From NCBI RefSeq assembly GCF_038396755.1, contig NZ_CP149822.1:3971001-4035000 (forward strand): a stretch of 64,000 bases of DNA, given 5' to 3'. Origin of the DNA: Chitinophaga pollutisoli (lineage in GTDB: Bacteria; Bacteroidota; Bacteroidia; Chitinophagales; Chitinophagaceae). Below the pieces are notes generated by a model, which saw only the letters and a list, made by a program, of their open reading frames with translations, was not told the DNA's origin and ran no database searches. This document shows, piece after piece, positions 1 through 9,384 of the stretch (position 1 is the stretch's first letter; each line of letters begins with the position of its first letter). Made by a program: the position numbers and the translations under genes.

Positions 1-67
1 ATATTGAGGCGGAAACTTGGTTATTTTTACAGCAGCAATGTTGGTCTCCACTATTTAATCTATAAAC

Positions 68-802
68 ATGGATGTTTCGAACTTCCCGCCGATCGGCGCG
101 CTGCTGGTCTCTAAAATGATTATGGAAGAAGGCGCAAAACCCGGATTCCTGTACCGCGAAAAAAGGGCGGATGAAGAAGACAGCGGCTGGCGTATATTTT
201 CGGGTCTGGAATCTGACGAATATGCCCAGGAGAATGACAACTTTGGACTTTACGCCGTCAGCGACGTGCTGGCCATTGATCCTTCCCTCGCGGCGCTCCT
301 GCTGAAAGGCGTAGGCTCCGTGTATGAACGCGACGAGCAGGACGAATGGGTGAAAATAGTGGATTTCGAGATGGAAGATAATTACATCGAAACCCACGCA
401 CTCACCGCCACCTGGCAAATCGATATCAATCATCTTTTTGAAAGAAGGGTGGAAGAAGGCGGTGACCTGCTGTACACCACCGGCGACAAATCCCTCCGGC
501 TGACAATCTGGAAAGACGACAGCAAATCGCGCCAGCAACTTTATGACGAAACCCTCCAGTCCATCGCGCACCGCGAGCAAGACGAAGCCCCCACACTGGA
601 ATCATTCGAATTCTCCGATGAAAACGGCGCCAAAACCGGGTACATGATCCTCGAATCGGATGGAGTGACCGAATACCATGTGATTTATGGTTTTAATATC
701 GCGGACGGCGAAGTGCTGATGTCGGTGTTTTATTTCGACGAAGCGGCCGACCGTGAATGGGCGCTGCAGACATGGCAGGGCATCCGGGCGGTGAAGGGTT
801 AA
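68..802 (+). CDS. DUF2185 (Imm33-like) domain protein
   Basis: A 244-residue soluble acidic protein with no signal peptide. Residues about 5-95 match my memory of the DUF2185/Imm33 fold: an opening stretch ending in VSKMI, then GFLYRE, a DSGWRIFSGLE segment, DNFGLYAVSDV and a conserved GS/ERDE turn. The C-terminal half (about 110-244) is rich in acidic and aromatic residues and is not recognised. DUF2185 proteins sometimes act as immunity proteins to polymorphic toxins, but no toxin gene is visible nearby, so the role here is unknown. The ATG at 68 is the first plausible start in the window; whatever lies upstream is cut off. It is followed on the same strand by an esterase gene 116 bp downstream. 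Confidence 0.7.
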   Translation: MDVSNFPPIGALLVSKMIMEEGAKPGFLYREKRADEEDSGWRIFSGLESDEYAQENDNFGLYAVSDVLAIDPSLAALLLKGVGSVYERDEQDEWVKIVDFEMEDNYIETHALTATWQIDINHLFERRVEEGGDLLYTTGDKSLRLTIWKDDSKSRQQLYDETLQSIAHREQDEAPTLESFEFSDENGAKTGYMILESDGVTEYHVIYGFNIADGEVLMSVFYFDEAADREWALQTWQGIRAVKG

Positions 803-918
803 TCATTTCATCCCATTTTACTTACATTCCATTCCCGGGAACCGACGGTGGGAGCGCTTCCGCATGCAGATGCGGCGGTGATGCCTTACTTTCGCGGCCA
901 AACAGTACCCCGGCTCCC

Positions 919-1878
919 ATGAGTACAACTTTCCGCGCAGGCACCTGGCCCGAGGGGGCCGAATCCCTACCCCCTGATCCCGGTTTGATGAAACAATTCA
1001 AAAGGCAGGGCAATTTCAATATCCATCTACCCCTTTCCGTGATGCGCGGCATGGTGCACCTCGCCACCCGGCTGATGGCGCCCCGGTTGTTCAAAGGTTC
1101 CTTTCAACAGCAATATCATCGGATGTCAGTGGAGGACCGACAGGTGGGTGTGCGGATCGTCCGGCCCGCCGGGGCAGGCGTTTTGCCCGCCTTGCTGTAT
1201 CTCCACGGTGGCGGCGGATTGCTGACAGACAGTTCCAGTTACATCCGGGTGCTCAAAAACATCGCTGCCGCCGGAAACGTAGCCGTGGCGGGCCTGGATT
1301 ACCGCCGGGCGCCGGAGCATCCGTTTCCTGCAGGGCTCGACGATGCCATGGCAGCCTTGCATTGGCTGCACGCCAACGCTTCCGATTTAAAAATTGATCC
1401 GGATAAGATATCTATTGCGGGCGACAGCGCCGGTGGTAATCTGGCTGCCGGACTGGCGCTCCGCAACCGCGATGGGGCGGGGCTTCCGGTCTACAAACAG
1501 GTTTTGCTCAATGCCCGTGTTACGCATGTCAGGCATTTTCCGTCGATGGGTCAATTTGCGGAAGGGTATGGGCTCACGCGCGCGGCGATGCAATTTTTCG
1601 AATCGCGGTATTTCCGTTATCCCGCCGATGCGGCGAACATATACGCATCGCCGTTAGATGCACCTGATCTTACCGGCCTTCCACCCGCGTTGATCCTCAC
1701 ATCTGAATACGACCCGTTGCGCGACGAAGGCGAAGCTTATGCCTCGGCGTTGCATCAGGCGGGTGTGCCGGTTATTGCTGTCCGTTTTGCGGGGATGGCC
1801 CACACGGTAGTCGTGTTCGGCGCCACGAAATCCGCTGCGGCGAAGGCGCTGCAATTGATCGGGAAAGCGGTGCGATGA
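919..1878 (+). CDS. alpha/beta hydrolase, HSL-type esterase
   Basis: Predicted 319-residue carboxylesterase of the hormone-sensitive-lipase family. The oxyanion-hole motif HGGG is at residues 96-99, the nucleophile elbow GDSAGG puts Ser170 in place, and Asp265 (in EYDPLRDE) and His295 (in GMAH) complete the triad. It would hydrolyse short acyl esters in the cytoplasm; no signal peptide is seen. The frame is open back to 757 inside the preceding gene, but that 54-residue extension is Cys/Pro/Gly-rich and unlike the family, so the ATG at 919 is preferred; the ATG at 988 is an alternative. It ends 12 bp from the end of the convergent rifampin-phosphotransferase-like gene. Confidence 0.85.
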   Translation: MSTTFRAGTWPEGAESLPPDPGLMKQFKRQGNFNIHLPLSVMRGMVHLATRLMAPRLFKGSFQQQYHRMSVEDRQVGVRIVRPAGAGVLPALLYLHGGGGLLTDSSSYIRVLKNIAAAGNVAVAGLDYRRAPEHPFPAGLDDAMAALHWLHANASDLKIDPDKISIAGDSAGGNLAAGLALRNRDGAGLPVYKQVLLNARVTHVRHFPSMGQFAEGYGLTRAAMQFFESRYFRYPADAANIYASPLDAPDLTGLPPALILTSEYDPLRDEGEAYASALHQAGVPVIAVRFAGMAHTVVVFGATKSAAAKALQLIGKAVR

Positions 1879-1890
1879 ACCGCGTGCATA

Positions 1891-4494
1891 TCAATCTTCC
1901 AAAATTTCCACCACTCCGTCTGTTCCGTTGATGCGGATGCGCTGGCCGTCCCTGATAAGCCTTGTAGCCCCGTCGACCGCTACCACGGCGGGTAAGCCAT
2001 ACTCCCGCGCGATCACTGCGCCGTGCGTCATCAATCCGCCAACCTCGGTGACGAGACCTTTAATCGTCACGAAAACGGGCGTCCAGCTGGGATCAGTGAA
2101 AGCGGTCACCAGGATGTCGCCGGGTTGTAGATTTGCGGATTCCATTTGCAAAATGACGCGCGCCCTTCCTTCTACGGTTCCCGGAGAAACAGGCAATCCT
2201 GCCAGCGCACCTGGTGGCAGGTGATCGCGGTGGTAGTTGCCGTTCAGGATCTCACCGTCGGAGGTGATGACCCGCGGCGGGGAAAGTTTTTCGTAATGGC
2301 GGTAAGCTTCTTTTCTTTCGCGGATGCAGGATGCGTCCGGTTTATGGGATGCCGATAAATCGCGGAGCTCCTCAAAACTCAGAAAATAAATATCCTCTTT
2401 ATCCGCTATGGCGCCGGCTTGCACGAGCGACTCCGCTTCCCGGAGCAGCGCCTGTTTGTAAATGAAATACCGGCTGATCATGGCATATTTCGGGTATTCG
2501 CGATAACCGGTATAACTGCGGAGCAGGCCGATCATGTGCTTCGTTTCCGCGGCTTTCGTCTCGCCGTCCGGCAATGCCTGCAGCCTTTGGAGTAGGGAAC
2601 GTTCCATATTTTCGGAAGCCTGTTTTCCCTGTTCGAACCTGCGTTTGCTTTCTCCCGGCGCTGTATTGCGGATATTGGTGAGCAGCAAGGGTATAAGCGC
2701 GGCGGGGTTTTCGGCCCAGCGGGGTTTGGTGATATCAATTTCGCCGGGGCAACGCATACCGAATCGATCGAGAAATTCCCGTATCGCGCGGACTATCGTT
2801 TCGCCGCCGTCGAATGGAAGAAGATCCTCCGGGAAGCGGCTCCCGTCGGATTGCTGCAGATGCGCCACGATGGCGGGGAATGGCCGGATGAGATCCGCCA
2901 CATCCAGGAGCGCGAGCCCCATTTCGGCGGTTACATTGCCGGGCGCCGATAACGACAATGAATCGCCTGCGTTCTTTTCACCAAGCCATTCCGCCATTTT
3001 TTCGTTGAGCCAGGTGTACGCGCTCATGGCGGTCAGGATGACGGGCAGATTTTGCGGGTCGGTCAGCTCTTTTTGCAGTTGCCCGCAGTTTTCCCTGATG
3101 AAATCCAGTAATGCAGGACCAGTTTTCGTCTGGATATCCTTTTGTAATGCCGCGATGGCGTGCTGGCTACGCCGGATCAGGCCGGGTACAATGTCGGAGT
3201 CGATGCCGATGGGTGGTTGAAAGAAAGCCGGCGGAAGGCTTTTGGCGTTGGGGGCGTTGGCTTCAGCCGGGATAAAATCTCCGCGGTTGATGATGGTGAG
3301 GAGCGCGTCTTTCATCAGGAGGTCCGACTGGCCGAGGGTTTCCAAAATCTTTTGCCGGCTGGCCGGAGCCGCCAGCATGGGGGCTACATCCACAAATAAC
3401 CTGCCGCCTGCCGTACGCATGGGCGCTACGGTAGTTAGCAGGTAAAATGACAAGCCCAGCGGTTTGATGGGATCGGTCATCATTTGCTGATGTCCTACGG
3501 AAATATACACGCGGTTACCGTTATCCGGGTTTGGCGGAATGGGGAAAAGCGTGGTGATGGGGCGGCTCTGCAGGATGTAAAACCTGCCGTCGGCGAGGCA
3601 CCATTCAATATCCTGCGGATCGCCCATTCCCGCCTCAATATTCCTGCCGAGGCGCGCCAGGGTAAGGATTTCCTTGTCGGACAGGGATGGAATATGTTGT
3701 TTTTCCGGAGGAAGGGCTAGGATTTCCGTGCCGTTTTCCGGAGCGGCAAATATGCCCTGTTTTTTTATGGCGATCTTTCTGCCGATAATCGCATCTTCAT
3801 GGCTAACCGTAAAATTGTCCGCATTTACGATTCCCGCAGCCAGGGCTTCTCCCAAGCCAAAACTCGCGTCGATCGACAGGATTTTTCTGTTGGAAGTCAT
3901 CGGGTCTGCCGTAAACATGATGCCCGCAACGTCGGGGGAAATCATTTGCTGTACGACCACGGCCATCGATACGTTGTGATGCGCAAATCCTTGCTGCATA
4001 CGGTATATGACGGCCCGCTCCGTGTACAGTGAAGCCCAGCATTTATGCATATGGCGCAGGATTTCAGCGGCGCCGGAAATATTTAGAAACGTATCCTGTT
4101 GCCCCGCGAACGAAGCGGAGGGAAGATCTTCGGCGGTAGCGCTTGAGCGAACGGCAAAGGATTGTCCGGTTCCCCAACCTTCCAGCCTGCGGGCGATTGC
4201 TTGTTCGATATCCGCGGGGACGGCCACGGCTTCAATTTCCCGGCGGATTTGAGCGCAGGTTTCCCGGATGGCGGAGAGGTCGCCGGTTTGCAATGCACGT
4301 AACTGGTCCAGGAGCGGCGGCAATGCAGGGTGTTGGGCGATCGCTTCTTCGTAAACGGCGGTGGTAACGCAGAAACCCTCCGGCACGGTAATTCCTTTCA
4401 TTCCGGAAAGCACGCCCAGTTGCGCGCCTTTCCCTCCGACAAGCGCGGCGTGCGTAGCGCCGGGTTCATTAAAACCGATGATATGGGCTGGCAT
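1891..4494 (-). CDS. rph: rifampin phosphotransferase-like PEP synthase
   Basis: An 867-residue protein of the PEP-utilising dikinase family, the same length as Listeria rifampin phosphotransferase and aligning well with it from memory. The N-terminus carries VGGKGAQLG and the ATP-binding segment VRSSATAEDLPSASFAGQQDT (about 116-136). The middle part corresponds to the rifampin-binding domain. The C-terminal swivelling domain has LVTEVGGLMTHGAVIAREYG with catalytic His824. Known enzymes use ATP to phosphorylate rifampin via this histidine, giving resistance; a housekeeping PEP-synthase-like role cannot be excluded. The start at 4494 matches the family N-terminus. It lies directly behind a MarR gene, with which it probably forms an operon. 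Confidence 0.85.
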   Translation of the reverse strand: MPAHIIGFNEPGATHAALVGGKGAQLGVLSGMKGITVPEGFCVTTAVYEEAIAQHPALPPLLDQLRALQTGDLSAIRETCAQIRREIEAVAVPADIEQAIARRLEGWGTGQSFAVRSSATAEDLPSASFAGQQDTFLNISGAAEILRHMHKCWASLYTERAVIYRMQQGFAHHNVSMAVVVQQMISPDVAGIMFTADPMTSNRKILSIDASFGLGEALAAGIVNADNFTVSHEDAIIGRKIAIKKQGIFAAPENGTEILALPPEKQHIPSLSDKEILTLARLGRNIEAGMGDPQDIEWCLADGRFYILQSRPITTLFPIPPNPDNGNRVYISVGHQQMMTDPIKPLGLSFYLLTTVAPMRTAGGRLFVDVAPMLAAPASRQKILETLGQSDLLMKDALLTIINRGDFIPAEANAPNAKSLPPAFFQPPIGIDSDIVPGLIRRSQHAIAALQKDIQTKTGPALLDFIRENCGQLQKELTDPQNLPVILTAMSAYTWLNEKMAEWLGEKNAGDSLSLSAPGNVTAEMGLALLDVADLIRPFPAIVAHLQQSDGSRFPEDLLPFDGGETIVRAIREFLDRFGMRCPGEIDITKPRWAENPAALIPLLLTNIRNTAPGESKRRFEQGKQASENMERSLLQRLQALPDGETKAAETKHMIGLLRSYTGYREYPKYAMISRYFIYKQALLREAESLVQAGAIADKEDIYFLSFEELRDLSASHKPDASCIRERKEAYRHYEKLSPPRVITSDGEILNGNYHRDHLPPGALAGLPVSPGTVEGRARVILQMESANLQPGDILVTAFTDPSWTPVFVTIKGLVTEVGGLMTHGAVIAREYGLPAVVAVDGATRLIRDGQRIRINGTDGVVEILED

Positions 4495-4955
4495 GGCTTA
4501 CTTTTTTCGGTGAGCGATTGCATGGTGGCGTTCATAATATCGATGGCGCCGGCGAAATAACGTTCGATGACTTTCCTTTCCTTGCCCGAAAACGATGCCA
4601 TCAGTTCTTTTGATTTCGTGCGAAACTCCTTGTACAACGGCACGAAAAGCGCCATGATGTTATCGGATTCAGGCACGATGATAACTTTCCGCCGGTCGTT
4701 TTCCGCGTATTCCCTTTTTACCAGCTGCTTCTTTTCGAACCGGTCGATCAGCCCTGTAACTGCTCCTGTGGTGAGGCCCGTGAGTTTGGCGAGGTCGCCC
4801 GCCGTCATGGAGCCATTCTCCATGATGAAGCCCAAATATTTGTGATCCGTCCCCGAAAGCCCGGCTTTCCGGGCAATGGCTTCGTGCATCTGGATCGATG
4901 TAAAGGCGTAATGCTGGCTCAGTTTCCTGAGATCGCGGAGATCATCTTTGCCCAT
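4398..4955 (-). CDS. MarR family regulator (C-terminus probably frameshifted)
   Basis: Winged-helix regulator. Residues about 33-100 hold the MarR DNA-binding core (GLSGTDHKYLGFI, MTAGDLAKLTGLTTGAVTGLIDRFEKKQLVKRE, NDRRKVIIV), followed by a dimerisation helix ending near NATMQSLTEK. The literal frame then runs 97 bp into the next gene and adds about 34 residues with no family resemblance. Adding one A to the six-A tract (plus-strand T6 at 4502-4507) would give TEKK-stop at 4498-4500, three bases before the downstream ATG, which is the usual operon spacing. The gene is thus either slightly frameshifted, misassembled or read with slippage. It likely controls itself and the rifampin-phosphotransferase-like gene through the palindrome at 4975-4993. 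Confidence 0.85.
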   Translation of the reverse strand: MGKDDLRDLRKLSQHYAFTSIQMHEAIARKAGLSGTDHKYLGFIMENGSMTAGDLAKLTGLTTGAVTGLIDRFEKKQLVKREYAENDRRKVIIVPESDNIMALFVPLYKEFRTKSKELMASFSGKERKVIERYFAGAIDIMNATMQSLTEKSKPCQPISSVLMNPALRTPRLSEGKARNWACFPE

Positions 4956-4974
4956 TATTCTCTTATTTAATAAA

Positions 4975-4993
4975 TATCTTAGTTGCTAAGATA
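4975..4993. promoter_or_regulatory. candidate MarR operator, perfect palindrome
   Basis: TATCTTAG-TTG-CTAAGATA is a perfect 8-bp inverted repeat with a 3-bp spacer, 20 bp upstream of the MarR start. MarR dimers bind such 16-20-bp palindromes in their own promoters. On the minus strand the right half reads TATCTTAG, one mismatch from the Bacteroidota -7 box TAnnTTTG, so the operator probably overlaps the promoter. The palindrome is seen directly; its function is inferred. Confidence 0.65.
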
Positions 4994-5191
4994 AAGTGAT
5001 TTTATGAAAGAACAAGCGTGGAAATATATTTGAGGATTATTCGTAAATTGGGAATAGACGAGCTGAAGCATTTCCGGCCCCGCCCCATACGGGAATACCC
5101 CGAAAAATTTTGTCCGGCAGCATAGCGCTAAGTACTTATGATTTCTACGTCAACTCCAAAATTTCCATTCATGTTCGCAAAACGATCACTT

Positions 5192-6925
5192 ATGAGCAAA
5201 TTCAGCATCGCGATGATTCCTGTCGTGATGATGCTGGCTTGTCAAAACCGTTCCGGTTCGAAAGGCGGCCAGGGGTCCGGTAACAATACGCCATCGATAG
5301 GCTGCGCCGTTCCGCCGACCCATGATAAAGACTGGTATGCTTCCGCAAAGAAAGCGCCATTCTTCGAAAATATTTCAGGCGTCGATTTTAGAATTTCAAC
5401 CTCGCAGCCGGAAGCGCAGGCCTATTTCAACCAGGGTTTGATGCTGGCGTATGGATTCAACCATGCCGAAGCGGCGAGGTCGTTTTACGAAGCCATCCGC
5501 CTGGATTCCGGTTGTGCCATGGCCTATTGGGGGTTTGCCTACGTGTTGGGGCCGAATTACAACGCGGGCATGGAAGACGATAACTACCTGCGCGCCTGGG
5601 ATGCGATAACCCAGGCCAGGGGCTTATTGGCAAACTGCACACCAAAGGAAGCCGCACTGATCGAGGCGATGAGCACGCGTTATGTACAAACGCCCCCGGC
5701 CGACCGTGCCCCGCTCGATATCGCCTATTCCGCAGCGATGAAGAAAGTATATGATCAATATCCCACCGACCCCGACGTAGGCACACTATACGCCGAATCG
5801 ATGATGAACCTCCATCCCTGGAATCTCTACGACAAAATCACGAAAGTAGCACGGCCGTGGACGCCTGCCATCGTTAAGGTGCTGGAACGGCTCGTTGTGC
5901 AACATCCGAAACACGCCGGCGTGCACCACTTTTACATTCATGCTTTGGAGACCTCCGCTGCGCCCGAGAAAGCCATGCCCAGCGCGCTGTTGCTGGATAC
6001 ATTGGTGAAGGGAGCGGGGCACCTGTTGCATATGCCGTCGCATATTTACATCAACACGGGCGATTATCATCTCGGCTCCCTGTCCAACATCCGGGCGGTG
6101 GAGGCCGACAGTCTGTATACGACGATGTGCCATGCGCAAGGGGCTTACCCGCTGGCGTATTATCCGCACAATCATCATTTCTTAACGGCCACGGCAACAC
6201 TGGAAGGAAATTCAAAATGGGCCTGGGATGCCGCGATGCAACTGCATAAGCACACTTCAGCGGAAGTCATGCGCATGCCTGGCTGGGGAACGTTGCAGCA
6301 TTACTACACGATTCCGTATTACATCGCCGTGAAACTGGCCATGTGGGACACGATTATGGTGATGCCCTCGCCCGCGGCGGATCTCATTTATCCGCGGGCC
6401 ATCTGGCATTATGCGCGGGGGATGGCGTACCTGGGAAAGCATAACCTGGGCAACGCCCGGAAGGAAATGGACAGTCTCCGCATCCTGGCGGCGGATACCA
6501 CCCTGAAAGATTTGACGATCTGGAACATCAACACCACGGCCGATCTCGCGCAGATAGCGGCGAAGGTGCTGGCGGCAGGAATCGCGGTACAGGAAGGGCA
6601 GGCCGACGCTTCTGTCAGATTGCTGAAAGAGGCGATCGCCATTGAAGACAACCTGAATTACAATGAGCCGCCGGATTGGTTCTTCTCGGTCCGTCATCAT
6701 TTGGGAGCGGTATTGCTCAAAGCGGGGAAGGGGAAGGAAGCGGAGGATGTATACCGGCAGGATTTGCGGACCTGGCGTAAGAACGGATGGGCGCTGATCG
6801 GCTTGCATCAGGCGCTGGCGATGCAGAACAGGCGTGCAGAAGCGCAGCAGGCGAAAGCGGATTTTGATGAAGCGTGGAAGTATGCGGATATCCAGATCGC
6901 CTCATCGTCGGTAATCGCAGACTGA
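5192..6925 (+). CDS. TPR-repeat lipoprotein with His clusters
   Basis: The ATG at 5192 gives a lipoprotein signal (MSKFSIAMIPVVMMLAC) of typical length and a 577-residue product; the frame is open from 5138. Tetratricopeptide-like helices appear early (AYFNQGLMLAYGFNHAEAARSFYEAIRLD) and near the end (LKEAIAIEDN, AGKGKEAEDVYRQDL). The middle has dense histidines: H245/H246/H250/E253, H277/H280/H284/H293, H314 and H326/H328/H329. TPRs usually hold protein complexes together; the His clusters suggest metal binding, which is inference. I do not recognise a characterised homologue. It stands alone between the divergent MarR operon and a VOC gene. Confidence 0.75.
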   Translation: MSKFSIAMIPVVMMLACQNRSGSKGGQGSGNNTPSIGCAVPPTHDKDWYASAKKAPFFENISGVDFRISTSQPEAQAYFNQGLMLAYGFNHAEAARSFYEAIRLDSGCAMAYWGFAYVLGPNYNAGMEDDNYLRAWDAITQARGLLANCTPKEAALIEAMSTRYVQTPPADRAPLDIAYSAAMKKVYDQYPTDPDVGTLYAESMMNLHPWNLYDKITKVARPWTPAIVKVLERLVVQHPKHAGVHHFYIHALETSAAPEKAMPSALLLDTLVKGAGHLLHMPSHIYINTGDYHLGSLSNIRAVEADSLYTTMCHAQGAYPLAYYPHNHHFLTATATLEGNSKWAWDAAMQLHKHTSAEVMRMPGWGTLQHYYTIPYYIAVKLAMWDTIMVMPSPAADLIYPRAIWHYARGMAYLGKHNLGNARKEMDSLRILAADTTLKDLTIWNINTTADLAQIAAKVLAAGIAVQEGQADASVRLLKEAIAIEDNLNYNEPPDWFFSVRHHLGAVLLKAGKGKEAEDVYRQDLRTWRKNGWALIGLHQALAMQNRRAEAQQAKADFDEAWKYADIQIASSSVIAD

Positions 6926-7023
6926 CGGAATTGGGATTGTACAGGCAAGTTGGTTTCCGGCTGGCGCCATCGGGACCAGGTGCATCGTAATTGTGTGAAA
7001 AGACTTAACTTCTGTTAAAAACC

Positions 7024-7380
7024 ATGCTAACCAACATCCACCCGAAACTGCCGATGCGTGATAAGGCCGTCACGCTGGACTATTATGTAAACAAGCTGGG
7101 TTTCAGCCTGGCGGGGAAAGAGGATTATGATTTATACCTGATGTTGCAAAAAGACGGCATTGAAATTCATTTCTTCGCGTTCAAAGGCCTGGATCCTGCT
7201 GAGAATTATGGACAGGTGTATATCAGGACGGATGATATCGAGGCACTGCATGCAGCGTTCCTGGCCAATAACGTATCCATCCACCCGAATGGCGGGCTGG
7301 AGGTAAAGCCCTGGCGGCAGAAGGAATTCTCTTTACTGGATCCGGATAATAATTTATTGACTTTTGGGCAGGGTGTGTAG
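7024..7380 (+). CDS. VOC family protein, bleomycin-resistance type
   Basis: A 118-residue vicinal-oxygen-chelate protein of the small bleomycin-resistance/glyoxalase-like subgroup. Features are the N-terminal MRDKAVTLDYYVNKLGFSL strand-helix, IEIHFFAFKGLDP, the NYGQVYIRTDDIEALH second module and the ending KEFSLLDPDNNLLTFGQ. Resistance members of this family bind the drug without catalysis; many relatives are uncharacterised, so resistance is not proven. The ATG at 7024 matches the usual N-terminus of the subgroup. It is monocistronic, with a gap of about 100 bp after the TPR gene and a convergent xylanase gene 25 bp downstream. Confidence 0.85.
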   Translation: MLTNIHPKLPMRDKAVTLDYYVNKLGFSLAGKEDYDLYLMLQKDGIEIHFFAFKGLDPAENYGQVYIRTDDIEALHAAFLANNVSIHPNGGLEVKPWRQKEFSLLDPDNNLLTFGQGV

Positions 7381-7404
7381 GCGGGCTGGCCGCGTCATTG
7401 CAAT

Positions 7405-8466
7405 TTAAAAATCAGTTACCCTCCAATACGCTTTTTTCGGTTGAAGCTTTTCATCAAATAGCAGCGGATAGTTTTTCCGTCCTTTCACCGGGAAATTATC
7501 CAGCCAGCTGGATCGGTCTGAGACGTTCCAGAACGTGACGCCCGTAATGATGTCGCGGTATTTTCTGAAAGTATCGAAAAGCATGTCGTACTGATGTTCT
7601 TGCGACTCTTTTTGTTCTGCCGTGAAATCAGGTTTCTCCGGCATTTTATCGTTGGTGAAAACGGAAACATCCAGTTCGGTAATCTGAATTTTGATCCCGA
7701 GGGATGCATATTTTTCGATTGCGGATACAAGCAGCGCCCTGGATGGATCTGATATGGACCAATGGCCCTGCAGGCCAACGGCATGAACCGGCACGTTTTC
7801 CTCGCGCAGCTTTTTAAGCAGGCGGTATACTTTGTCTCTTTTTACAGGGTTTTCGGTGTTGTAATCATTGTAGAATAGAATGGCCTTCGGGTCTGCTTCA
7901 TGCGCGTACCGGAATGCCTGCGCGATAAAGTCCTCCCCGCAGATCTGGTACCATAGGGAGTTGCGTAAAAACTCGCTGTGCCGGTCCGACACGGCTTCAT
8001 TGACTACGTCCCAGGCATATATCCGGCCTTTGTATCGGCCCACCACATCGTGGATATGTGTGCGCAGCCTGTTTAACAGGGTGTCTTTACTCACCAGTTT
8101 ACCGGCGGCATCGTAGAACATCCATTTCGGCGCCTGGTTGTGCCAGCAGAGGGTGTGTCCCCTGACCTTTAACCCGTTTTCAGTTGCAAAATGAACGATG
8201 GCATCGGCGCCTCTCCAATCATACCGATCTGTTGCAGGGTGAATGGGTTCCATTTTCATCGCGTTTTCTGCGGTGAGGCTATTGAAGTGCTGAAGCAGGA
8301 AGATGCGGGTGGCAGAGTCCTGCAAATGGCGGGGCGTGACGGCAACGCCGATTGGGAAATAATCCTGGTAGTGGTCTTTCAGCCCTTTTCCGGTTTGCTG
8401 TGCATTTGCTGTAAGAAATGTACTTGAAAGCAGTACGGCAACGAGCAGGTAATTTGATCGCATCAT
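7405..8466 (-). CDS. GH10 endo-1,4-beta-xylanase
   Basis: Predicted secreted family-10 glycoside hydrolase of 353 residues that would cut beta-1,4-xylan. After a signal peptide ending near TANAQ come the GH10 hallmarks: SLTAENAMKMEPIHP, RGHTLCWHNQAP, WDVVNEA with acid/base Glu157, LFYNDYN, and ITELDV with nucleophile Glu264, then a late VTFWNVSDRSSWL. There is no carbohydrate-binding module. The frame is open to 8535, but the ATGs at 8466/8463 begin a normal signal peptide, so the upstream residues are excluded. It is not next to a SusC/SusD pair, so it looks like a stand-alone hydrolase. Confidence 0.93.
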   Translation of the reverse strand: MMRSNYLLVAVLLSSTFLTANAQQTGKGLKDHYQDYFPIGVAVTPRHLQDSATRIFLLQHFNSLTAENAMKMEPIHPATDRYDWRGADAIVHFATENGLKVRGHTLCWHNQAPKWMFYDAAGKLVSKDTLLNRLRTHIHDVVGRYKGRIYAWDVVNEAVSDRHSEFLRNSLWYQICGEDFIAQAFRYAHEADPKAILFYNDYNTENPVKRDKVYRLLKKLREENVPVHAVGLQGHWSISDPSRALLVSAIEKYASLGIKIQITELDVSVFTNDKMPEKPDFTAEQKESQEHQYDMLFDTFRKYRDIITGVTFWNVSDRSSWLDNFPVKGRKNYPLLFDEKLQPKKAYWRVTDF

Positions 8467-8624
8467 AGGGTATCTAAAATACAAATCCGGGTTGAAAAAT
8501 TTATGTTGTATTCCTATTAAGGTTACGCCTGTCAAATACGAACGTATTTTACAATCTCAAATACTCAACCGTGAATGGGTATTTGTTGAAACAGGTAAGT
8601 ACATTAATTTCCGCGGGTTAAAAA

Positions 8625-9200
8625 TTATCGCGGCTTTCGGATCATGGGATGTACAATGGGGGAGCTACCGGATTGGATTTCGCCGATCACCTCGAATCCA
8701 TGGCGCTGATAAAGAGAAAGGTTCCTGGGATTGGAAGATTCTAGATAAGCGATAGTGCCGTCACGGTCTACCGCTTTCAATGCTTCTGTCATTAGCGCAG
8801 ACCCTATTCCGGTGCCCTGTTGAACCGGATCTACGCCGATCATCGGGAGGTACCAATGTGGTTCGGTTGGGTGGAATTTCTCCATTTGCTCCATGATGCC
8901 CGGCATGTCTGCCTTTACCTGACCGTCGGTATACTCGGTAAATAATCTGGTTAGTGTTGTTTCGTCTGATTTTGTGCCGGGAGGCAGCCAAAGCGCGGCA
9001 CCGGTAAAGTTTTCGGTAATGTAGGCGGTTCCTTTACCGAATGCGTTTCCGCCGAAGGCTTTTGTGATACCAGGGAAAGCGGCTAAATACTTTGCCGGGT
9101 CGGGGAGAGACCACCGGGCCATCGGATCCACACTAAAAGCCAGGGTTAATATATCGATGGTGCGGTGCAGATCTGTCGCTAAAGCTGTTATTACTTTCAT
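8625..9200 (-). CDS. GNAT family N-acetyltransferase
   Basis: A 191-residue GCN5-related acetyltransferase. The acetyl-CoA site shows as WYLPMIGVDPVQQGTGIGSALMTEALKAVD (strand 4, the Q/RxxGxG/A loop and helix 3), followed by AYLESSNPRNLSLYQRHGFEVIGE, the typical end of the fold. The substrate is unknown. The ATG at 9200 is chosen because the longer frame to 9260 adds 20 Arg/Leu-rich residues out of family register. No operon partner. Confidence 0.85.
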   Translation of the reverse strand: MKVITALATDLHRTIDILTLAFSVDPMARWSLPDPAKYLAAFPGITKAFGGNAFGKGTAYITENFTGAALWLPPGTKSDETTLTRLFTEYTDGQVKADMPGIMEQMEKFHPTEPHWYLPMIGVDPVQQGTGIGSALMTEALKAVDRDGTIAYLESSNPRNLSLYQRHGFEVIGEIQSGSSPIVHPMIRKPR

Positions 9201-9384
9201 AACGATCTTTCTTCGAAAGTAAGGTAAACTTCCGAAAAGTAACCGTAACCGGATGAGCAAGAGTTAACGTGTCAGCGGGAGCAGTGGCTGACTTCAGATC
9301 CGTGGATGATCGAATAGATATGCGAAACAGCGGGGTGAATTCAACCTGGAAGATCGGTCATGAGGGTGCGAATGGTATAAAAGC

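Noticed and set aside
757..918. Longer start of the esterase gene inside the DUF2185 gene
   Set aside because: The 54 added residues are Gly/Cys/Pro-rich, overlap the upstream gene and do not resemble HSL-family N-termini.
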